From positions 18,392,464 to 18,456,463 of the forward strand of contig BTRK01000003.1 of the NCBI GenBank assembly GCA_036245805.1: a stretch of DNA of 64,000 nt, written 5' to 3'. The notes under the pieces were generated by a model. That model searched no databases. It saw only the letters and a list, made by a program, of their open reading frames with translations, and had not been told where the DNA came from. The stretch comes from Pristionchus mayeri. Taxonomy: Eukaryota > Nematoda > Chromadorea > Rhabditida > Neodiplogasteridae. Below, piece after piece: positions 1-11,495 of this stretch; the first letter of the stretch is position 1; every line of letters starts with the position of its first letter. The position numbers were made by a program, and so were the translations under genes.

Positions 1-385
1 CAGAGGTTGTTTATCGTTTATGCAATAACCCCATTTTCCCATACAAATCATACTCTTCAGAAAGTAAAGACCGCATCGATAGCATTGAAGAGTGAGCGGA
101 ATATCTCAATGGAATTTATCAACAAAAAGTATTCATGGTAGCTCATTCTGACATATTTTGTTAATTCTTCTTCAGTGATTCGCCCTTTCGCGGTCTCATT
201 CTCGGATTGTCCGAATCCGTTGAGGAATCTATGGAGTGGATGATAGAGAATTCATTCATACCTGAAACGGTCTGTTTTAATGGGTCTGCTGACATGTTTC
301 CAGTCTCTGTAGCAACTTGCTGGTGTATCGCTGCATCTTCTAATCAAAGTGCATGGAATGTAATGATGCATTTACTATATTTCAG

Positions 386-1059
386 AATGCTTCCGATTCA
401 TCTTCCGATGAGGAATCTGATGAAAGTAGCGATGATTGGTCGGAGGAAGACGAATTAGATGCATCAGAGAAGGAAGAACAGACTGATGATGGATCTGAAA
501 AGGAAGATCAGGATGATGCGAGAAGTAAATCTACGAAGATAGGAAAGAAGAAATCGACGAATGAATCAGAAAATAAAACTTCGAAAAAGGAATTCGCGTG
601 TAAAATCTGCGGGAAACGCTTAAAGTCTCAGGAATACTTGCTAAGACACGAAAGAAGTCATTTAGGTTAGTTCGAAAAATAGAAAAAAACAGTTGAGAGC
701 AGATAATAGTTGATAAAAATGATGCAAAAATTGCTGAGGAAAAAAGAAAAGTAAAAAATCCAGGCACTGAAGAGGAAAGAAGACCATTCAAGTGCAATCA
801 CTGCGGGAAGAGATTTCCCCTCAAGGGAACTCTCACAGTACACGAGAAGACGCATTTGCGTAAGTTGACGTCGAAAGTGGGAGATATGAGAACATTTCGA
901 AAAGTGTAGTCTCTAGCAAATTATCTACATGTCTATGTAGAATTAACTTGTAAATTCCAGCATATGACGATCCTCGCAGGGAGAAATTCGAATGCAAAAC
1001 ATGTGGAAAACTGCTGAGTTGCAGTGCGGCACTCGTTCATCACATGCAGACTCATCTGG
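386..1059 (+). CDS. C2H2 zinc-finger gene, plus-strand copy (partial, three exons visible)
   Basis: Three in-phase exons can be followed: 386-665, 710-859 and 961-1059. Each carries one C2H2 finger. Exon one opens with an acidic, serine-rich stretch and ends with C-x2-C-x12-H-x3-H (FACKICGKRL to HERSH). Exon two gives FKCNHCGKRF to HEKTH and exon three FECKTCGKLL to HMQTH. Every finger ends with THL or SHL just before the splice donor, so one exon equals one finger. By family knowledge this is a probable DNA-binding nuclear protein. Upstream coding DNA may exist in 170-385, but I could not fix a start. After 1059 the sequence runs into repeat DNA and I see no terminal exon, so the copy is probably truncated. 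Exons two and three lie in a palindrome arm and recur on the minus strand at 2813-2962 and 2613-2711. Confidence 0.6.
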
Positions 1060-2994
1060 GTCAGTTGTGCCATTGAAATTGAGGAAACATCTCTAATGGA
1101 GACGGCCGTGTATTTTACTGTGAGAACAGTAAGCGTAGCAAGTGTTGTAGTGGCGAGATTTAGTACATTTATTCTCAATATACGCGGAACGCGGACGCAT
1201 ACACGTTTTTTATATTTAGAATTAAAGGTACTAATGCTGCGGAAAAAGTATGGGGAGGAAGGAGAAGAGGAAAAAAATCGGGTGGAAAAAGTCGGAGGAG
1301 GAAAAAAAAAAAAAGAAAAAAGTAAATGAAGTATCTCGTGCATTTTGAGCCTATCTCTACGCAGGAAAACTTTTCCACAGATGCCACACATAATTTTCTC
1401 CCTTTCGTTGTCATCTGAAAATTATTCTTATTGAAAATAGCTAAATGATCGACAACTTCTTACCTAGATGAGTAAGCTGGTGTCGGTTCCGATTTTTCGG
1501 CTCAGCGAAAGTTTTCCCGCACACTTTGCATGCATGCTTTGGCTTGCGAGGATCGCTATCAGCTGAAAAAGAACAGGCAGAAGATCTCATTGTTACTTAA
1601 TCTGGGAAAATAAATTAGAATGGATTGCAGTATATTAGAAAAAAAGAAAAAAACAAGATCTTTGAGGTTTTAACGATTTATTTTAATTTTTTACCATACA
1701 GCGCTAATGTGCTTCGCCAAATAATTAACGATGTTTTAAAAGTTTTTCAAAACCAAGATCTGTATGAATTAGTCAAAGTTACTCACGTAGATGGAGTTTC
1801 TTATGCTTCACCATCGTCTCGGGTCTAGTGAACCTTTGACCGCACTGATCACACTCGTGCGGTCTCCTCTCATCATCATTCTCTGAAGTTCTCAATTGTC
1901 GATTTTTTCATACAATGATGATCTACCCGCGTACATCTTCATGTGCTGGAGTAGATTTTGCGGCTGACGGTAGCCTTTTCCACACTTTTCACACTTGAAG
2001 GGCCTTTTGAGATCCGCTTGTTTGGGATCGTTATCGTCTACAATGATTTTCTGTATTTTTACTGAGAGAACAGAAAGCGTGGTCCGTAGTGTGGTGATGA
2101 GATTTGTGCTGTGGAAAAAGTCAGGGAGGAATTCCTCCTCGGGTGGAAAAAGTCGAGGAGGAGAAAAAGGAGAACTTTGAAATTTTGAATTCGCGCTTTT
2201 TTACGTTTTTCGCTATATCTTGTTTCCCCGTGAAGCAATCGACTTGAAACTTCAGATTTGGGTTTCTTAGGGTAAGAAATACCCCCACAATAATTTTTAA
2301 GCATGTAGCTTCAAGGGGAAGAGAATTACTGAAAATGGCGCGAATTCAAATTTCGAAAGTTCTCCTTTTTCCTCCTCCGACTTTTTCCACCCGATTTTTT
2401 TCCTCTTCTCCTTCCTCCCCATACTTTTTCCGCAGCATTAGTACCTTTAATTCTAAATATAAAAAACGTGTATGCGTCCGCGTTCCGCGTATATTGAGAA
2501 TAAATGTACTAAATCTCGCCACTACAACACTTGCTACGCTTACTGTTCTCACAGTAAAATACACGGCCGTCTCCATTAGAGATGTTTCCTCAATTTCAAT
2601 GGCACAACTGACCCAGATGAGTCTGCATGTGATGAACGAGTGCCGCACTGCAACTCAGCAGTTATCCACATGTTTTGCATTCGAATTTCTCCCTGCGAGG
2701 ATCGTCATATGCTGGAATTTACAAGTTAATTCTACATAGACATGTAGATAATTTGCTAGAGACTACACTTTAAGAAATGTTCTCATATCTCCCACTTTCG
2801 ACGTCAACTTACGCAAATGCGTCTTCTCGTGTACTGTGAGAGTTCCCTTGAGGGGAAATCTCTTCCCGCAGTGATTGCACTTGAATGGTCTTCTTTCCTC
2901 TTCAGTGCCTGGATTTTTTACTTTTCTTTTTTCCTCAGCAATTTTTGCATCATTTTTATCAACTATTATCTGCTCTCAACTGTTTTTTTCTATT
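678..2994. repeat. 2.3 kb palindrome, arms of 626 bases around a 1,065-base spacer
   Basis: Positions 678-1303 are the reverse complement of 2369-2994. Paired positions always sum to 3672, so the arms contain no net insertion or deletion. Open frames translated from the two arms are nearly identical. The arms include two zinc-finger exons and the end of a TIR-type repeat (CTGTGAGAACAG ends near 1117 and 2555). A related end lies at 2060 and a whole element of that family at 61709-61894. The near-perfect arms point to recent formation by inverted duplication, or to arm-to-arm gene conversion. An assembly artefact at a fold-back cannot be excluded from sequence alone. Confidence 0.85.
1330..2962 (-). 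pseudogene. Multi-exon C2H2 zinc-finger gene, minus strand, with a nonsense codon
   Basis: Read on the minus strand, finger exons occur at 2962-2813, 2711-2613, about 2045-1925, 1875-1785, 1565-1480 and 1410-1330, mostly one finger each with good splice signals. They encode FKCNHCGKRF, FECKTCG, FKCEKCGKGY, HECDQCGQRF, HACKVCGKTF and MCGICGKVFL type fingers. Two defects are visible. In the second exon the lysine codon after CKTCG is TAA (near 2660), while the plus-strand arm has AAA. In the third finger the last zinc histidine is tyrosine (HMKMY). The last exon runs directly into repeat DNA with no donor. The run of exons shows this was the full gene from which the plus-strand copy was mirrored. 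I infer a decaying or non-functional gene; a sequencing error at the TAA is the main alternative. Confidence 0.5.
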
Positions 2995-2997
2995 ATA

Positions 2998-3644
2998 GTA
3001 CTAAAGTGTGTTTACTTTCTTATTCACTTCGAGAATGACTTTTGAGTTTTCCGAAAGTCAGAATTTTAAAACGGTATTATCATCTCACACCTCACATAAA
3101 ACAATAACAAGATCGACAAAACCATCAGAGGATACCCTAGACAAAGAAATTGAAAAATGCATATCTACTCTTCTAATCTTCATGGTAATCAGATTCATCA
3201 GATGACACTCCGTGATCCGTTCCTTCACTTTCATCTTTGTTATCACCATCTCCCTCTTCCAATCCTTTCCCGCGGGCTTGCTGCAAAAATATAATCATTA
3301 GTTGAATTTTTCTTGATCACTTTCAATTTCACTATGGTGAAAGCATAGAATTTCGTGAAGACAAATTAATATTCAAGACTTGTGATGCGTTGCCCAAATT
3401 CACCTCGTTATTCACTTGTTCACGCAACTTGCCTCCATTTTGCATCTTTATCGAGCGCTGCATTGATGATTTTGATACTGAAATCATCCATGAGTCTGTT
3501 ATGAATGAATGGTCATTGTTTTGTCGATCTTGTTATTGTTTTATGTGAGGTGTGAGATGATAATACCGTTTTAAAATTCTGACATTCGGAAAACTCAAAA
3601 GTCATTCTCGAAGTGAATAAGAAAGTAAACACACTTTAGTACTA
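2998..3644. repeat. Small inverted repeat, arms about 117 bases
   Basis: Positions 2998-3115 are the reverse complement of about 3528-3644 with few changes. The same sequence recurs at about 10485-10600, next to the start of the second segmental duplication unit. The repeat therefore marks the left breakpoint of the duplicated block and lies directly against the 678-2994 palindrome. Confidence 0.7.
3180..3480 (-). CDS. Small acidic protein, two exons (minus-strand paralogue of 10238-10424)
   Basis: On the minus strand a short exon around 3463-3404 (beginning MQRSIKMQNGGK, ending before a GT donor) can join an exon at about 3283-3180. The second exon follows a good acceptor (TTTTTGCAG) and is very acidic, ending SDESDYHED and a stop. 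The same acidic exon is the last exon of the plus-strand gene at 10238-10424, with a different first exon. No family is recognised. The conserved acidic tail is consistent with a small nuclear or chaperone-type protein, but that is a guess. Splicing of the first exon is inferred. Confidence 0.3.
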
Positions 3645-3811
3645 TGGTAATCTGCCTTTATTTATAGCCAATATGTGGACAACAGAGTTAAACTGTACGC
3701 GATTATTGTTCGAAATGCTAATGTTTCATGACAAAATGAGCAAATTATTCATGACATGGGGCTAATGAGGTTCGGAAACAAATTTGTAAAAATTCACACA
3801 TCTACTTTATA

Positions 3812-4036
3812 TCACGCGTCTTCTGAGAGATTGCATGACCATGAGGAGCCAGGTGCAAAAGTTTGAGCAATCTGGCAAAGAAAATTATGACAGAGTCTAG
3901 TGGCAGTGAGAAAACTTTTGTACCAGTGATTTTCCCTGGAACCGGCTTTTAGGCGTTTTCCGGATGTGGTTCCGGCTCTGACGGGAAGAAGTTCGTCACT
4001 TTTTCTATTACTCGTCCGACGCTTCAGTTTACTCAT
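3812..4036 (-). CDS. Hypothetical 74-residue frame, duplicated at 10765-10989
   Basis: This minus-strand frame is basic at its start (MSKLKRRTSNRK) and is kept open in both duplication units with two residue differences. No domain, signal peptide or membrane segment is seen. It lies downstream of the A-type F-box genes on the same strand. Because the units are young, an open frame in both is weak evidence for coding. It could be an exon of an unrecognised gene or chance. Confidence 0.2.
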   Translation of the reverse strand: MSKLKRRTSNRKSDELLPVRAGTTSGKRLKAGSRENHWYKSFLTATRLCHNFLCQIAQTFAPGSSWSCNLSEDA

Positions 4037-5497
4037 CGTTCTTCTCGATCATGGCGTTATTGTTGCTAGATTTTGATCGTTGTAGCATGCTGGTAACGAT
4101 TGAGACTGGAAAGGTGTTATCAATGATGAACTTACATGTAGTGCGAGGGGAACGGTATGACTGGATGGTCTAACTCAATCTCCTTTATATTTCCCAACAC
4201 GTACCCGATTCTCCACCCTCTGGACTGAAATTTCGTCTTCGCACCTTTGAATAGCGTCTGATTATGGCCACAGGGTCAGAAATTAGCAGTTGCCTAATTG
4301 TTGACACATGTGTCATTAGAACAAAAATTAACGCCATATATCATATAATATATTGTTTGGCTTGCACAAAAAAATAAACGAATATTTATTCACACCCATT
4401 TATTTATTTATTTTGCCCATTTCGAATGATCAATTTGATGGTACTGCGGTTAAGCACAGCAATGTAAAAAAACGGGCAACCGAAAAAAAAGTAAGACTCC
4501 AAAAAGAAATGCAACGAAAATATTGCTGACAGGCAATAGTCTAATCCGTGTTTCTTTTAAATTTAACGGCAATGGGTCTGAGTTTATCGATCGTGAATGT
4601 TCCAGTTTTGTCATAGCACACTTGAATAGTGATCCGATCGTCATTGATACTAATGGTCTTCATCAGTCCCAAATGGATAGGAAAGAGCACAAGGAATCAT
4701 CAATTTCGAATCCGAGGTCCAATGTGATGAAGGTAGGAAAATTTAATGATCTTTTTTGCATTACCTGCAAAAGGAAAAGAATAGCATTTCACTTGTAATA
4801 AGGAACAACCTCGTATATAGTCGTGAACACTGATATTCCAATTTCACGAAATTTGAAGACTGCGGATTTCTTGTTTTCGAGTAGTACAGTAATGTCCCGG
4901 TCGAAGGATCGATGTTCACTCATGACCAACTTATCAGCATGCAAGAGCTTGATGACATCCAGACTCTCTTGGGGGAAATTGAGAATCGGAATAACAGTCA
5001 CACCCCCCATCTAAAACAGATCCATCAACATTTCATATTTATTGAATCTACAATTCTTACCTCAAATTTGATTTCGTTGAATATTGTGTTCTTTCCTAGA
5101 CACTCTAACTCCGCTGCCAAGTTTCGATTAGAGACAAGATATCTATCCTTCCGGCACGTGAGCAGGGCTTTGAAACTATTGCGAGAGGTATCACACTGAA
5201 CTTGTTTTATCAAGACAAAGCATAAAAAGTCATTACCAGGAACACTTCGAGATTCTTGTAGTTATAGCGAACACCCGACTCGATTGCTGCCAATTTCGGA
5301 TGCGTCTGTCTTATGCTACGACGACTCGCAATGTCCAGATACGAAAGGATCGTTGTCAGCATCTCTGGTGGGAGGATTAGCAGATTGACAGCCTGACGAG
5401 ATGCCAGATTGAATTTTGCGGAATGTCTTGGCAAGAAATGACTCTCTTCTCATTTCCTCACCAATCAGGCATGAAAGGGAACACGCAGAATGGAAAG

Positions 5498-5661
5498 AGG
5501 CACTTCTTCGATATTTGGCCCACTCCCCTCCCCTATCATTTCTGATTCCCTCCCCATCACAGAGGGGTTGTGAGGCCGAAGATCAGGGAGAGATACCTAA
5601 AAATGAGTGGGTGTAGGGGAGGAAGGGGGGGGGGGTGGGCCAAATATCGAAGAAGTGCCTC
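5498..5661. mobile_element. MITE family 1 (TIR about GAGGCACTTCTTCGATATTT)
   Basis: The left end GAGGCACTTCTTCGATATTT and the right end are inverted copies, enclosing about 120 bases with a conserved core (ATGAGTGGG, CAGGGAG, GAGGGGTTG). Family members occur at 12583-12742, 21409-21570, 22019-22147, 32087-32246 and 55155-55296. The element is non-autonomous, with no coding sequence. Confidence 0.75.
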
Positions 5662-5694
5662 AAAAGACTTATCTCTTGCGAAGCGGCTCCTTAA

Positions 5695-7335
5695 AAAAAA
5701 TAATGGTAAGGGGAGTAATTATGGAAGATTTGCACTTTGTATTGCAAGTGCAAATCTTCCATAATTACTCCCCTTACCATTATTTTTAACATCTCTCTTT
5801 CCTCTCGCACGTCACCCAATCAATGGAAAACTGCTCATGTAAAACCCATCCCAAAAAAGTCTGGAGATGCCTCTATCTCTAATCATCGTCCTATCTCTCT
5901 CACGGTCACTGCCTCTAAAATATTCGAAAAAATTCTTATTAACTCCATTGTTGACTTTCTAGACGAATATAACATATTAGATGCTAGACAAGCAGGCTTT
6001 CGAAAATGTAGAAGCACTACTTCATCTTTATCTGAAACACATTCATTTTATGCTAAGCAGCTGAGTCTGAAAAAGTCCGTTGACATAATCCTCTTTGATT
6101 ATAAGAAAGCATTTGACTCGATTGACTTAAGGATGCTTATCCATAAGCTTTCCTCGCTGGGAATATCACCCGCTATCACTCAATGGTTTGGGTCTTATCT
6201 GCTGGGTCGCTCGCAACGCGTGTTCATTGGAGATTATTTATCCCCTCCCTCACCTATTCAGTCAGGCGTCCCCCAAGGTTCCTCTATCGGACCTTTGCTA
6301 TTCATTATTTACATCAATGATTTGGGCAAATGCATTCCTAAGACGATTCATTACAATATATTTGCTGACGACCTCAAGATTTACGCGGTGGTCCCTGATT
6401 ATAGCAATGACCTACAAAATGCGATTTGCAAAATATCTGACTGGACTGTCCAATGGAATATGAGTATCAGCTCACCTAAATGTAATGTCCTACACCTTGG
6501 GAATCTGAAGAACCGAGCTCAATATATTCTAAATGGTCAAATTATAACGAACAAAGAGATAGTGCGAGATCTTGGTGTATTTTTTACTAAAAATCTCCAT
6601 TTCGGGTACCATATAAATACAATTAGTAGGAAAGCGCGATCAATGTGTAATCTGATGCTGAGATCCTTTCATTCTACATCCCCCGACCTTCTTTTAAAAG
6701 CATATAAAATATACATTCGTCCGCTCTTAGAATCGTCCAGCATAATATGGAATCCAACTTCAGTAGGTCTTGTAAATGAACTCGAATCTGTGCAGAGAGA
6801 GTTTACCAGGAGAGTTTTGAGACGATGCTCTGTTCCCCCACTGTCCTATCCCGATAGATTGAAAATTTTCACACTTGAAACCCTTGAGTATCGCCGCGCC
6901 TTACGGGATATGTTCTATGTGTATGACTCCATTCATAATTACGTTCACCACGACTCTGCTGACTTGTACACAATCACTCCGCTCACTCGTGATTTGCGCT
7001 CCTCAAATAGTTTACGCATTTCTACTCCCTTCAGAGTGCCGGTCTCGATTTCAACTTGTGCTAGTAGAGTCCTACCGCTCTGGAACACCCTCCCTGACCC
7101 AATAGTTATTTCTCCCCGTCCCATGTTCCGCAGAGAAATCAGTAAATCCCCCGACCTAGCCCTATCAATCTCACGAATTCGATTGTAACATATAACTGCC
7201 ACATACCACCACCGCATTCCCCCAGCTCGCTGTGATCGAGCCCGAAGACCGACCTGCTCTTCCCTATTCCTTCCTCAGCGGCTATTAATGATGTCGGTGA
7301 TAAAGATTAAAGATTAAAGATTAAAGATTAAACCT
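5695..7335 (+). mobile_element. 5'-truncated non-LTR retrotransposon (LINE) with fold-back 5' junction
   Basis: The frame 5737-7188 encodes a reverse transcriptase lacking an upstream endonuclease. Motifs in order are VKPIPKKSG with NHRPISLT; QAGFRKCRST; the first catalytic Asp in FDYKKAFDSID; SGVPQGSSIGPLLF; and FADD (IFADDLKIY), followed by a C-terminal region. This fits a Jockey/CR1-like clade, but the clade is not certain. The 3' end is an ATTAAAG tandem tail at about 7300-7335. At the 5' junction the first ~45 bases of the element (from about 5747) are preceded by their own reverse complement (5695-5740), giving a near-perfect hairpin. The frame's first codons therefore come from the fold-back. 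The element sits at a TTAAA site in intron 1 of F-box copy A; the equivalent site in A2 lacks it. The RT frame itself has no internal stop. Confidence 0.9.
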
Positions 7336-7961
7336 AGATTTAGCTAGGTCCCTTTTTCCCATTGTCGATATGCAATAAACACGACCCACCAACTTATCTC
7401 CCTGCGCCAACATTTCGTAGATCAATCTATGATCGTCCATATCGTTCTTCTTTGCTTTATGAATGGCAGGCTGTAGTTTGTGCGCCCCCGCACTTTTAGT
7501 AGGCCTGGGAGTCATCTGGAAAAGTAGTGGAAACACAATTCTGTGACAGCAATGAGACTAGACTGACGAATTTGGAATTTGAACAATTGTGGAGGATAAA
7601 GGTGAGAACATGAAAAGGTTTGATCGATGGAAAATGCTGACAACGCAAAAATAGTAATTAGAAGATGAAAGAAGAGTGTGGAGAAAGAGCGAATAGTGAA
7701 TGGTGGTCTGGAAAGGGATTTAGGATTCGGTGAAAAAAATGGGAAGAGTGAAATACATCACTACCATGTATTCCAGCTGACATGCTGATGGGAACAATAA
7801 CATATTGCCCGATGGTGCGAAAGAAGAGAGAGGTTTTGACTTATGCGGAAGATGGACCAGGAGGAGGCGTCTCTTCACATAAGTGATGAGGAACCAGCAC
7901 ACTAAGAAAGTGACCAATCGATGGTACTGCCACCACCTTTTGACTGTAAAATTGCGCTAGT

Positions 7962-8173
7962 TAAAGGAGGACTCTCGGCAAAGTAGCCACATAGATAGAA
8001 GGGATGTTCCACCCTCTAAAGATCATAGTGCGAGCTAGGAGGTGAACACATCGGTATTATAGCTTAATAGTAGAGCAGCCGTTACGTAATCGGAAGGTTG
8101 AGGGTTCGATTCCCACCAGTTTTTGACAAATCTTTTATTTGAATTCGCGCACTTCCCTGGTCATTCAAGTGGG
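7962..8173 (+). mobile_element. Partial copy of the tRNA-like TTAA element
   Basis: It begins TTAAAGGAGGACTCTCGGC like the full copy at 12773 and continues through a degenerate A box (TAGCTTAATAGTAGAGC) and a good B box (GGTTCGATTCC). It ends near 8173, where the full copy carries on for another 180 bases. The right inverted repeat is missing. Confidence 0.7.
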
Positions 8174-8343
8174 CGGAGTCTTGGTTTTCTCTGTACGCGA
8201 AATGCCGTGTGGGTATCGATTTAGAGACATGTCAGGTTTATCGATGTTGCAAATCCGTTCCATACAAAGACAAATTATGCGACGGAAATCGAAGAACAGT
8301 AGGTAGAATTAAAAGGCAAAAATATCTGCTGACAGGGTACGTG

Positions 8344-9649
8344 CTATTCTGAGGTTCGTTTGAATTTAACTACAAGATATAGTGGCTTATCATCATCGAT
8401 CACTTCAATAGTGGTCCGATCGTCAGTGATAGTGATGGTCTTCTTCCGACCATCGACAGTATTATGTGCCTTAAAATTATTGGTTAAGAAACATGGTTAA
8501 GGGACAAATCTTGATCACCTTATAGTTGGAAGGTTGAGATGGAGTCAATCGAAAAGAGGTTCTATCGAATGCTCCGAAAGGGCGCAAGAAAGTGCACAAG
8601 GAGCCATCAGTTTGGGTACCAATTTGCACATCCATGATGATTTCATTTGGAAATGACGGGGATCCTTTTTGCACTGCCTGAAAATGTGAAGATTTTTATT
8701 TCATTTCTAATAAGAACGGACCTTGTACATCGATGTGAACACTGATATGCCAATTTCGTCGAACTTGAAGAATGCGGCTTTCTTGTTCTCGAGAATTGCG
8801 GTAATATCCCGGTCGAAGAATCGATCTGCACTCATGACCAACTTATCAGCATGTAAGTATTTGACGGCATCTAGACCGCCTTGGGGAAAATCGTTAATCG
8901 AATTGATCACGCCGTACATCTAAAATATACCGCTACACGCAAATTATTGTACCATTATACTTACATCAAAATTGATTTCGTTGAATGTCGTATTCTGTCC
9001 CATTAGCTCGAACTTCGTAGTCAGACGTCCATTCCGATGTGATTCAATCTCGTTCCCACAAGACAAGACAGCATAGAAACTGTTGTGAGATCCATCACAC
9101 TGAATATCTATTATCAGGCAAAAAAAGGAAGAAGGATATTACCATATTGACAGTGAGTAGGAGTAGTGAACACTCGACTCGATAGCTGCCAATTTCCGAT
9201 GCGTCTGTCTTATGTTCCAACGACTGACAATGCCCAGACGTGAAAGGATCTTTGCCAGTATCTCTGGTGGAAGATTGAGCAGATTTTTAGCCTGAAGAAT
9301 AGCCAAATTGAATACTTTAGGAATGACTGGCAAGAAAAATTCTTAATTATGCGTGCTTTCCTGTTGGCCATTAAGGCAAAAGAACATGCAGAATGAAGAG
9401 AGTATTTTTGAGGAGGCTATTAGTTGAACCTAGATATATCTAGGTCCCCTTTACCCATTATACAATAAATGTGCAGTGAACAGGACCCACCAAATCATCG
9501 CCTTTTCCCAACTTTTCGTAGATCACTCTGGTATGATGATCCTTATCCTTTTTATCATTTTTCTGCGCTTTGTTAATCCCTTTGTTAAGCTTTGTTGACC
9601 GTAGTTTTCCGTTGTGCGCCATTGTACTTGTAGTAGGCCTAGGGGTCAT
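8344..9649 (-). pseudogene. F-box-type gene copy B, frameshifted
   Basis: Six exons on the minus strand parallel B2: 9649 to about 9494 (MTPRPTTSTMAHN), about 9298-9144 (LPPEILAKILSRLG, F-box-like), about 9105-8967, 8919-8725, 8679-8519 and about 8470-8344, ending FKRTSE and a stop. At the end of the F-box exon, B has 26 bases where A, A2 and B2 have 33 between the conserved ESxVxY codons and the donor. The 7-base deletion shifts the frame and brings in a stop in the next exon. All other exons stay open, so the lesion is recent or the gene is read from an unrecognised alternative splice. The function would be a putative SCF adaptor, as for the paralogues. Confidence 0.55.
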
Positions 9650-10237
9650 CTGAAAAAGAAATGATTCAATTTGTGATCTGATTTGAGCTCACACTATTTT
9701 TTACACTAAGGACCGGAGAAAAAATTGGAAATACAGCTTTATGATAGCAGCCCAAACAGGCTGAGGTAAAAATATCTGAAGCATATAGTACAGTGGTACG
9801 TCACAGATATTAGCACATGAGAGGGTTGAGTAGTAGTGGAAGAATACGGATGGAGAGAGGAAAAGAATAAAAAATGGATAATTATGAGTGAAAAGAGGAA
9901 GCAAGAGGTAGTTCGATCAGCGAATGATTGTCAGATTCTATGAAAGGAGTTTTCCCTCACAAGATCGGATTCCTTTCTCTTTCTACCACTGGCATATTTC
10001 CCCCTGGCTACGCTGATTTGAATATCGCCAAATCATGCCCACAGGGTAAGATATATAAATTTTCTGTTTTTTTTCTATTTCAATATCTACTTTGATCAAT
10101 TGAACTCTAGGTTTCAATCTAACGGAAATTTAATTAATTCAATTTGCACTCTTCCTGTTATGCGTTTTTCCCTCTCTCTCATTCTTCGTTCATTCCCGTC
10201 TCATTTCTCCCCCGGACTCGGTCGACTGCTCTCGCAA

Positions 10238-10424
10238 TTGTGAAAATGTGCGGGGGAGATTCTTCCAAATCGAAGGAGGAGCAGGTATGATCTTTGATCT
10301 TCTCCACTATTGTCTGTCTGTTAGTCCTCATTGGAAGAGGGAGATGGTGATAACAAAGATGAAAGTGAAGGAACGGATCACGGAGTGTCATCTGATGAAT
10401 CTGATTACCATGAAGATTAGAAGA
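10238..10424 (+). CDS. Small acidic protein, two exons
   Basis: ATG at about 10231-10238 in a good context (GAAAATG) starts MCGGDSSKSKEEQ, followed by a GTATGA donor. After a ~50-base intron with acceptor CTGTTAG, a strongly acidic exon runs to SDESDYHED and a stop near 10424. The protein is about 46 residues. The intron carries the GATCTTTGATCTTCT motif seen in many introns here. The acidic exon is shared, inverted, with 3180-3283. No function is recognised. The exact start could differ by a few bases. Confidence 0.4.
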
Positions 10425-11495
10425 GTAGATATGCATTTTTCAATTTCTTTGTCTAGGGTATCGTCTGATGGTTTTGTCGATCTTGTTATTGTTTTATGTG
10501 AGGTGTGAGATGATAATACCGTTTTAAAATTCTGACATTCGGAAAACTCAAAAGTCATTCTCGAAGTGGATAAGAAAGTAAACACACTTTAGTACTATGG
10601 TAATCTGCCATTATTTATAGCCAATATGTGGACAACAGAGTTAAACTGTACGCGATTATTGTTCGAAATGCTAATGATTCATAACAAAATGAGCAAATTA
10701 TTCATGACATGGGGCTAATGAGGTTCGGAAACAAATTTGTAAAAATTCACACATCTACTGTATATCACGCGTCTTCTGAGAGATTGCATGACCATGAGAA
10801 GCCAGGTGCAAAAGTTTGAGCAATCTGGCAAAGAAAATTATGACAGAGTCTAGTGGCAGTGAGAAAACTTTTGTACCAGTGATTTTCCCTGGAACCGGCT
10901 TTTAGGCGTTTTCCGGATGTGGTTCCGGCTCTGACGGGACGAAGTTCGTCACTTTTTCTATTACTCGTCCGACGCTTCAGTTTACTCATCGTTCTTCTCG
11001 ATCATGGCGTTATTGTTGCTAGATTTTGATCGTTGTAGCATGCTGATAACAATTGAGACTGGAAAGGTGTTATCAATGATGAACTTACATGTAGTGCGAG
11101 GGGAACGGTATGACTGGATGGTCTAACTCAATCTCCTTTCTATTTCCCAACACGTACCCGATTCTCCACCCTCTGGCCTGAAATTTCGTCTTCGCACCTT
11201 TGAATAGCGTCTGATTATGGCCACAGGGTCAGAAATTAGCAGTTGCCTAATTGTTGACACATGTGTCATTAGAACAAAAATTAACGCCATCTATCATGTA
11301 ATATATTGTTTGGCTTGCACAAAAAAATAAACGAATATTTATTCACACACGAATATTTATTTATTTTACCCATTTCGAATGATCAATTTGATGGTAAACT
11401 GCGGTTAAGCACAGCAATGTAAAAAAACGGGCAACCGAAAAAAAAGTAAGACTCCAAAAAGAAATGCAACGAAAATATTGCTGACAGACAATAGT

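Larger units (their letters stand above)
4663..7515 (-). pseudogene. F-box-type gene copy A, truncated by a 122-base deletion and carrying a LINE in intron 1
   Basis: Minus-strand exons are: 7515 to about 7389 (MTPRPTKSAG..., donor after GDKL); about 5395-5240, an F-box-like segment (LPPEMLTTILSYLDIASRR); about 5200-5060 (NSFKALLTCRKDRYL); about 5010-4810 (GGVTVIPILNFPQ); and a last exon from about 4765. Compared with A2 (11496-13338), 122 bases spanning the end of the fifth exon and the start of the last intron are missing between 4670 and 4671. Translation therefore stops early at 4663. The old final exon survives, unjoined, at about 4541-4660. F-box proteins recruit substrates to SCF ubiquitin ligases; the rest of this protein matches no domain I know. 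Intron 1 has grown to about 2 kb by a MITE and a LINE. Confidence 0.6.
3536..9960. repeat. Segmental duplication, unit 1 (partner about 10490-17600)
   Basis: The block starting near 3536 reappears at about 10490 in the same orientation. The offset is 6,953-6,955 bases to 4670, then 7,077 bases after a 122-base deletion in unit 1, and 5,796 bases around 7321 versus 13117. Offsets differ because each unit has gained its own insertions: a LINE and a partial tRNA-like element in unit 1; a full tRNA-like element, a palindromic element, a TIR-bounded block and a mariner-like MITE in unit 2. Each unit carries two minus-strand F-box-type genes. The A/A2 side is very similar and the B/B2 side more diverged. 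Confidence 0.85.

Noticed and set aside
1..385. Upstream exons of the zinc-finger gene
   Set aside because: Open stretches exist (for example 207-458), but no start or splice pair could be supported.
933..1391. 152-codon minus-strand open frame and its mirror at 2335-2739
   Set aside because: Only its first ~22 codons are a true zinc-finger exon; the rest reads through palindrome repeat DNA, and the mirror frame exists because the DNA is duplicated.
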